In this document: positions 7,898-11,901 of the stretch, in pieces | Layout of the letters: every line of letters starts with the position of its first letter | Position numbering within the stretch: position 1 is the first letter of the stretch | Assembly: GCA_934541205.1 (NCBI GenBank) | Contig: CAKTDK010000042.1 | Coordinates: 1 to 11,901 of the forward strand | From: an uncultured Eubacteriales bacterium | GTDB lineage: Bacteria > Bacillota > Clostridia > Oscillospirales > RGIG7773 | Direction of reading: 5' to 3' | DNA: 11,901 bases | Notes under the pieces: generated by a model | Database searches by the model: none | Told to the model about the DNA's origin: nothing | Seen by the model: only the letters and a program-made list of their open reading frames with translations | Program-made: the position numbers and the translations under genes

Positions 7898-9520
7898 TTA
7901 AATCGTATAAATTAGAATTATATATATATGACTTATAGAAGCAGGCATTCTATCACCTGTTCCTGAATAATCATTTGATATAAAAGTCATATTTCCAGTA
8001 AAATTATTAATGTAGGCATCTCCTGCAAGTCCGGCGCTTTGAGATTGATATGTCCAATAATCCTCCATCCCAGTAATTGAAACATAATCTACAGCCAATG
8101 CCGGACGTCCTCCATACTGCACGTCAAATCTGCTTGACCTATATTCACACATTTTATTTGTAGAATTAAGTTCTTCATTTTGAGATTTTAAAAGTACACC
8201 GTTATTTGAGGACGGATTATCATACCATTCTTTTACCATTTCAGTAATATTTAAATCCAGCCATGCTCCGTCAGAATTTTTATATTTATAAATATCATAT
8301 ATCTTTGTATCATAATTTGGACAAGTAGCCCAAGTAACATTGTTATTCCAAGAAGATAAAATTTTACGCGCTTCTACATTATATGGATTTGGCTTTGCTC
8401 CGTCATTTCTTGCAATATATATTCTTCCGCCTACAATTTTGTTATATTTCAAATCCACATAAGGCATATTAAATTTTAAAAGAGTACGTCTTACATCATT
8501 TACTATATTTGTTGCGCCAATATATAACGTCTGATCTATATATGTTCCTCCCTTGCTTGAAATATACCTGTCCTGTACAGGTTCTCCGCCTTTGCCCGGG
8601 AGAACGGTAGGATCAATTATAACCGGATATTTTCTTTCATTATCTTCAAGCCATTCACTATCTACTATAATGGAAACTATATATTCATCTTCACCGGTTA
8701 TAAGCTCCATAGTTATATTATCATTATATTCGCCCGATGCATCAATCATATACGGAGCTTCGATAATATATTCTATTTTATCACCGTTTTTAACATAAAG
8801 TTCGTTATCTTCCAAATATATATTTCCCGTGTTAGTCTTATATGAAAACTCAAATCTATCTTTTTCAATTTTGCTCTTTATAACTATGCTTTCCTTTAAA
8901 CAATTTGATATAATATCATATTTTATATCTACATTATTATAAATATTTTCATATATTACTGTATTTGTTAAATTTTCTACATCCACTTCTGACTCGTTTG
9001 TGATTAAATTATTCAAAACTCTAATTGTTGCTGTATTTCCGTTAACAGGAGAAAATGATAAAGTAAAATTATCTCTTTTTATTTCGGCAAAGTTATTGCC
9101 TGAAAAATTTTTAACAAATGCCATAGTTACATCATTATTTTTTGTAATAATCTTTTCTTCTGAATTAAATATACTTCTAAATAAACTCTTATTTTCTTCA
9201 ATTAAAGTGTTATCGTATTCATTCCATTTATTATCTTTTAAAAAATGAACAGGATTATTATACAAACAAGCAGTATATGTTCCGTCCGAATTATAGAAAT
9301 ATTTTGTATATTCATTTCTTAGATCTTCTATTTCGCCAATTATTGTTTTTTCATTACTTGATTCACCGCTTAATTCATAAGTTGTTTCAGTACTGACTTC
9401 AATATTATTTTCTGTTGAGATATTAAAATCAGTTTTTGTACTCATTGCCATTGAATACAGTCCGACCTGAAAAACCATTATTAAACACATAAAAAACGCA
9501 ATCAATTTGGTCATTTTCAT
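7898..9520 (-). CDS. Secreted DNRLRE-domain N-terminal part of the split RHS protein
   Basis: The open frame has 540 residues and starts at ATG 9520 with AGAAGG seven bases before it. Residues 1 to about 27 are a secretion signal (basic start, hydrophobic core, possible cut after AMS). Residues about 60-310 form the beta-rich prodomain common in front of Gram-positive RHS proteins (HFLKDNKWNEYDNTL; NVDIKYD). About 315-480 match the DNRLRE region (DVRRTLLKFNMP; WLDLNITEMVKEW). Residues 480-533 are the RHS plug-like entry segment (GLAGDAYINNFTGNM; RMPASISHIY). After HIY the frame leaves the family pattern and stops after seven residues. Removing two bases from the AT run restores NSNLYD and continues into GKGWRLN of the 1587-residue frame, so this is the first part of one gene. 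Confidence 0.92.
   Translation of the reverse strand: MKMTKLIAFFMCLIMVFQVGLYSMAMSTKTDFNISTENNIEVSTETTYELSGESSNEKTIIGEIEDLRNEYTKYFYNSDGTYTACLYNNPVHFLKDNKWNEYDNTLIEENKSLFRSIFNSEEKIITKNNDVTMAFVKNFSGNNFAEIKRDNFTLSFSPVNGNTATIRVLNNLITNESEVDVENLTNTVIYENIYNNVDIKYDIISNCLKESIVIKSKIEKDRFEFSYKTNTGNIYLEDNELYVKNGDKIEYIIEAPYMIDASGEYNDNITMELITGEDEYIVSIIVDSEWLEDNERKYPVIIDPTVLPGKGGEPVQDRYISSKGGTYIDQTLYIGATNIVNDVRRTLLKFNMPYVDLKYNKIVGGRIYIARNDGAKPNPYNVEARKILSSWNNNVTWATCPNYDTKIYDIYKYKNSDGAWLDLNITEMVKEWYDNPSSNNGVLLKSQNEELNSTNKMCEYRSSRFDVQYGGRPALAVDYVSITGMEDYWTYQSQSAGLAGDAYINNFTGNMTFISNDYSGTGDRMPASISHIYIILIYTI
7919..7929 (-). repeat. AT dinucleotide run at the frameshift point (possible phase switch)
   Basis: Eleven bases of pure alternating TA (5.5 units) lie at codons H-I-Y of the RHS entry segment. 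With 5.5 units the first part stops at 7898-7900. With 4.5 units the two frames join into one 2139-residue protein. The tract is short for a contingency locus, so slippage could also be a one-off mutation. Confidence 0.8.
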
Positions 9521-9571
9521 ATTATTACCTTCTTTTTTTTGAATACTTTTGTGAATTTCTACTATATATTG

Positions 9572-9600
9572 ATTATATAACAGAAAAATATTCCTGTCAA
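9572..9600 (-). promoter_or_regulatory. Consensus sigma-A promoter of the RHS operon
   Basis: On the minus strand TTGACA (9595-9600), a 17-base spacer and TATAAT (9572-9577) match the sigma-A consensus at all 12 positions. The start should fall near 9565, giving a leader of about 45 bases before the ATG at 9520. No operator or riboswitch fold is evident in that leader. Confidence 0.9.
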
Positions 9601-9764
9601 GCTTTTATGTTTTGAAATTTTTTCTTTTTAATTTTTATGATATTTATATAAGTAAAATTAATACTTGTTTTAAAAAGATAGATATACAATGCCTATTATA
9701 AATATTTCGTATCAAACAAAAGTTTTATCAGTCCATAACAAATCTATACTCTCTTAAATATAAT

Positions 9765-9795
9765 AAAAAAAGCAGGATCTTGCTCTGCTTTTTTT
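9765..9795. terminator. Bidirectional rho-independent terminator
   Basis: Seven A and GCAG (9765-9775) pair with CTGC and seven T (9785-9795) around a 9-base loop. On the minus strand it lies 66 bases past the integrase stop and separates that remnant from the RHS operon. Confidence 0.85.
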
Positions 9796-9860
9796 AAATA
9801 TTTAATATATTATAATCTATGTTTACAGAATATATTATAATAAAATATATTACTGTATTT

Positions 9861-11046
9861 TTAATTACTATACTTGTCAATATCTTGAATCGCCTTTACC
9901 TTTTGCTGTTGAATAACATGAATATAGATATTTTCAGTTATTTTCGTATCAGAATGACCTAAAATATCAGAAACTACTTTCACATCGCAGCCATTCTGAA
10001 ATAACATAGATGCAAAAGTATGTCTTAAAGTGTGGACACCATAAGTATTATTTTCATCACTTATTATGCCTGTCTGTTTTAAAATACTATGAAACATTCT
10101 ATTTATATTTCTGGGGGTGACTTGATTACCGCTTGTTGTACTCATCACATATTTTTTATCTCCATTAATTTTTTTTAATTCCTGCAAAACTTTAATAGTC
10201 ATCTCACTCATAGGGATTACTCTATTACCACTTTTAGTTTTCGTACTTTCTTGATTTGTAAGTCTGTAATAAAAATAATTGCCTTCTTTATATTTAACTA
10301 CTACAGCGTTTTTATTTATAGTGATGTTTTTTCTTTAAAATCTAAGTCTTCCCAAGTTAATGCTAATAACTCTCTAATACGCATACTCGTATACATAAGA
10401 AAATGATAGAGTAACCTAATCTATATACCGGCTTACCCGTCTTATATTTGCGTATTGCTCTTCTTTTATAAGTTTTCTTTGTTATTCATTAAAAAAAGTA
10501 ATATTAGAGATACTTTTTTGGTTATTTATCGGCAAAGTTATACTCTCACAAGGATTAAAAGAAGTAGCGGTTTTAATTCTATATTCTTTAAAACAGCCAT
10601 TAACAGCTTCATATGCTTTTTTTATTGTAGAATAAGAGAGTTCTTTTTCGCTAAGGCTATTAATCATATTCTGAATATCAAAATGCGTAATTTGGTTTAT
10701 AGGAATACCACCAAGATAATGATAGACCTGATTTTCAAGAGTAACTTCTTTTCTGGCATAACTTGTTGGTTTAAGTTTATTCCTCAAAACCATGTGAGCC
10801 AATATTCTACAAAATCCTGAAAAGCTACATCTTTAGATGCTATATCGCCACTTAAAATAATTAATTGTTTTTTAAACTCATCTAATTTATTCTTTACAAT
10901 AGTTTTCTTTTGCCCAGAAAATTTTTTTCTATGTTTTTCTCCATTTTTATCACTCCATTGAGTTTCTGCATACCATTTATTTATTTTTTCATCAAAATAG
11001 ATTGAACCGCTTCCATTTGAGTTTCTTGATTTATTTTTTTACTCAT
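9861..11046 (-). pseudogene. Decayed tyrosine recombinase (phage/ICE-type integrase)
   Basis: Read across frames, the remnant gives a full integrase of about 390 residues starting at ATG 11046 (AAGGAG seven bases before it). The parts are an arm-binding start (NGSGSIYFDEKINKWYAE), a SAM-like core-binding domain (10482-10802, QVYHYLGGIPINQITHFDIQ), and a catalytic domain. The catalytic residues can all be read: Arg in SMRIRELLAL, Lys in STKTKSGNR, HTLRH, LGHSD and the Tyr in NIYIHV. Six lesions break it: apparent one-base deletions in T-runs at 11034-11040 and 10327-10332, near 10786-10789, near 10441 and near 10411, plus TAA at 10482-10484. The last 116 codons (9861-10211) stay open. It lies next to tRNA genes, which fits an old mobile-element insertion, and is not expected to be active. 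Confidence 0.9.
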
Positions 11047-11122
11047 ATACATTCTCCTTAATAAAATATGTAAATATCGATTCAAAGCAATAAAAAAGAT
11101 GAGATTTGGAGGGGATTTTTTT

Positions 11123-11147
11123 GATAACCACGGATAACCGTAGATAA
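11123..11147. repeat. Three GATAA units phased at 10 bp
   Basis: GATAA begins at 11123, 11133 and 11143; the first two units continue as GATAACC. The 10-bp phase puts all three on one face of the helix. They lie between the integrase start and the tRNA cluster, where recombinase arm or Xis-type sites often lie. That function is inferred. Confidence 0.4.
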
Positions 11148-11211
11148 TTACATATCATTTTTAATGATTTTTCAAGAAAAAATTAAGAATAAATAATTAT
11201 TTAAAAACAAT

Positions 11212-11250
11212 AAAAAATCCGCAAACCATTGATTATCAAAGGCTTGCGGA
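11212..11250 (-). terminator. Rho-independent terminator of the 5S-tRNA unit
   Basis: On the minus strand a 9-bp stem (CCGCAAGCC with GGTTTGCGG, one G-U pair) encloses a loop that can itself pair (TTGA/TCAA), and is followed by a run of T interrupted by one A. It lies 10 bases past the tRNA-Trp CCA end. Confidence 0.9.
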
Positions 11251-11260
11251 ATTCTATGTT

Positions 11261-11336
11261 TGGCAGGGGCAGAAGGAATCGAACCCTCGGCACGCGGTTT
11301 TGGAGACCGCTGCTCTACCTGCTGAGCTATACCCCT
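11261..11336 (-). tRNA. tRNA-Trp (anticodon CCA)
   Basis: The gene is 76 bases long with an encoded CCA end. The anticodon loop is CTCCAAA. The acceptor stem pairs at all seven positions (AGGGGTA with TGCCCCT, one T-G pair), the discriminator is G, and the T-loop reads GGTTCGATTCC. It is the last gene of the 5S-tRNA unit, three bases from tRNA-Met. Confidence 0.96.
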
Positions 11337-11339
11337 ATG

Positions 11340-11416
11340 TGGTGGGCCTTCACGGGCTCGAACCGTGGACCGACCGGTTATGAGCCGGCTGCTCTGACCA
11401 ACTGAGCTAAAGGCCC
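11340..11416 (-). tRNA. tRNA-Met (anticodon CAU), elongator type
   Basis: The gene is 77 bases long with CCA encoded. The anticodon loop is CTCATAA. The acceptor stem is fully paired (GGGCCTT with AAGGCCC), with G1-C72, so it is not an initiator tRNA, which has a mismatch there. A CAU anticodon is also used by tRNA-Ile2 after lysidine modification; Met is favoured by general resemblance to clostridial Met genes. Confidence 0.85.
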
Positions 11417-11443
11417 GTAACCGTTCACACGATATTAGAAGAA

Positions 11444-11477
11444 AAGCGGCCTGCCGTTTTGTAGCGGCAAGCCGCTT
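11444..11477 (-). other. Strong hairpin between tRNA-Asn and tRNA-Met
   Basis: AAGCGGC and GCCGCTT form the outer stem (7 bp), and TGCCG and CGGCA the inner stem (5 bp) after one mismatch, with an 8-base loop. On the minus strand it is followed by TTTTCTTCT, so it could act as a weak terminator or attenuator, or as an RNA-processing site. Confidence 0.65.
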
Positions 11478-11478
11478 A

Positions 11479-11554
11479 TGGCGCCACCTGTTGGACTCGA
11501 ACCAACGACCCTGCGGTTAACAGCCGCATGCTCTACCGACTGAGCTAAGGAGGC
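11479..11554 (-). tRNA. tRNA-Asn (anticodon GUU)
   Basis: The gene is 76 bases long with CCA encoded. The anticodon loop is CTGTTAA, the D-arm reads TTAGCTCAGTCGGTAGAGC and the T-loop GGTTCGAGTCC. The acceptor stem GCCTCCT against AGGTGGC leaves a T-T mismatch at pair 4-69, while the other six pairs are canonical. Confidence 0.95.
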
Positions 11555-11560
11555 AAATCA

Positions 11561-11586
11561 GGGTCCGGTCCGGTCGGACCAGACCC
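11561..11586 (-). other. Hairpin between 5S rRNA and tRNA-Asn
   Basis: GGGTC/GACCC and GGTCC/GGACC form a 10-bp stem with one internal mismatch and a 4-base loop. There is no T-run after it on the minus strand, so a processing signal is more likely than a terminator. Confidence 0.6.
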
Positions 11587-11594
11587 TTGTTCGT

Positions 11595-11709
<115 letters not shown>

Positions 11710-11740
11710 TATTGTAACCGCTTTCGCAGCAACAAACTAA

Positions 11741-11769
11741 ATTGTAATCGAAAGACTTATTCTTGTCAA
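11741..11769 (-). promoter_or_regulatory. Sigma-A promoter of the 5S rRNA-tRNA unit
   Basis: On the minus strand TTGACA (11764-11769), a 17-base spacer and TACAAT (11741-11746) give a near-consensus promoter. Transcription would start near 11734, about 25 bases before the 5S gene, so 5S and the following tRNAs can be transcribed without a 16S-23S transcript. Confidence 0.82.
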
Positions 11770-11779
11770 GTCCTTTTTC

Positions 11780-11814
11780 TCAAGATTCAAACCAACGACG
11801 TGTTTGAATCTTGA
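11780..11814. other. Perfect 13-bp inverted repeat upstream of the 5S promoter
   Basis: TCAAGATTCAAAC (11780-11792) pairs exactly with GTTTGAATCTTGA (11802-11814) around a 9-base loop. No T-run follows on either strand. It may fold in the RNA of the upstream tRNA as a 3' processing or stop signal, or be a protein-binding palindrome. Confidence 0.7.
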
Positions 11815-11886
11815 AACGAGAAAACAGCGAAGGGAATGAGCTTTCGTGTTTACACGGAAGCGAACGATCCGCAGCTTGTTTTCGAG

Positions 11887-11901
11887 TGGTGACCCGTACG
11901 G
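11887..11901 (-). tRNA. 3' end of a tRNA, cut by the window edge
   Basis: On the minus strand the edge reads CCGTACGGGTCACCA: a CCA end, discriminator A, an acceptor half and the start of a T-arm. It resembles clostridial tRNA-Glu ends, but the anticodon is outside the window. Confidence 0.5.

Larger units (their letters stand above)
9521..9860. other. Intergenic region between RHS operon and integrase remnant
   Basis: These 340 bases hold the operon promoter and leader on the right-hand side of the RHS gene and a terminator at 9765-9795. Positions 9601-9764 are very AT-rich, and I see no gene, repeat or further promoter in them. Confidence 0.8.

Noticed and set aside
7919..7929. Classical -1 ribosomal frameshift signal as the normal mode of expression
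   Set aside because: There is no X-XXY-YYZ heptamer and no clear downstream stem-loop; a dinucleotide length change explains the break more simply, though slippage is not excluded.
8553..8798. Plus-strand open frame opposite the DNRLRE gene, and similar ones opposite the RHS shell (3567-3782, 4595-4798, 6137-6346)
   Set aside because: All are short, antisense to long real genes, and lack ribosome sites; they look like by-products of the AT-rich coding strand.
10455..10820. Plus-strand open frame of 121 codons
   Set aside because: It is antisense to the core-binding part of the integrase remnant, which is clearly recognisable on the minus strand.
11261..11336. tRNA-Trp 3' end as a duplicated attachment site inside the window
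   Set aside because: I found no second copy of its 3' end in the window; a partner could lie outside.
11780..11814. Perfect inverted repeat as a rho-independent terminator
   Set aside because: Neither strand has a T-run after the stem, so it is listed only as a hairpin.

Overview
The window is AT-rich, low-GC DNA that looks like a Gram-positive Clostridia-type bacterium. The evidence is the strong AGGAGG-type ribosome sites, textbook sigma-A promoters, a lipoprotein signal and a WapA-like RHS protein with a DNRLRE region. I cannot name the genus. Every gene I can support is on the minus strand.

Positions 126-9600 (read right to left) form one transcription unit of about 9.4 kb. It starts at a consensus promoter (TTGACA, 17 bases, TATAAT) and ends at a bidirectional terminator at 126-158. 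In transcription order it encodes: a secreted DNRLRE/RHS protein now split in two by one extra AT unit in a dinucleotide run (7898-9520 and 3099-7862; 2139 residues if the frame is restored); two tandem paralogous zinc-ribbon proteins (2799-3086 and 2518-2802); an orphan RHS C-terminal cassette carrying an M15-type D,D/L,D-peptidase domain (1859-2494, extending to about 2526); a single-pass membrane protein (1347-1847); and a lipoprotein (214-1332). I read it as a polymorphic-toxin locus. The RHS protein is the delivery shell and carries a glycine-rich tip. The zinc-ribbon proteins are candidate immunity proteins for that tip. The peptidase cassette is a spare toxin tip, with the membrane protein as its candidate immunity protein. 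A 119-bp near-identical repeat (2402-2520 and 3714-3832) would let the spare tip recombine in frame onto the RHS shell.

Positions 9521-9860 hold the operon promoter and a second terminator. Positions 9861-11046 are a decayed tyrosine recombinase (integrase), with five apparent single-base deletions and one nonsense codon, although all catalytic motifs can still be read. It probably marks an old mobile-element insertion beside the tRNA genes.

Positions 11212-11901 are a stable-RNA region: 5S rRNA, tRNA-Asn, tRNA-Met (CAU) and tRNA-Trp, then a terminator, all on the minus strand. The 5S gene has its own near-consensus promoter (11741-11769) and is preceded by the 3' end of another tRNA at the window edge, not by 23S rRNA.
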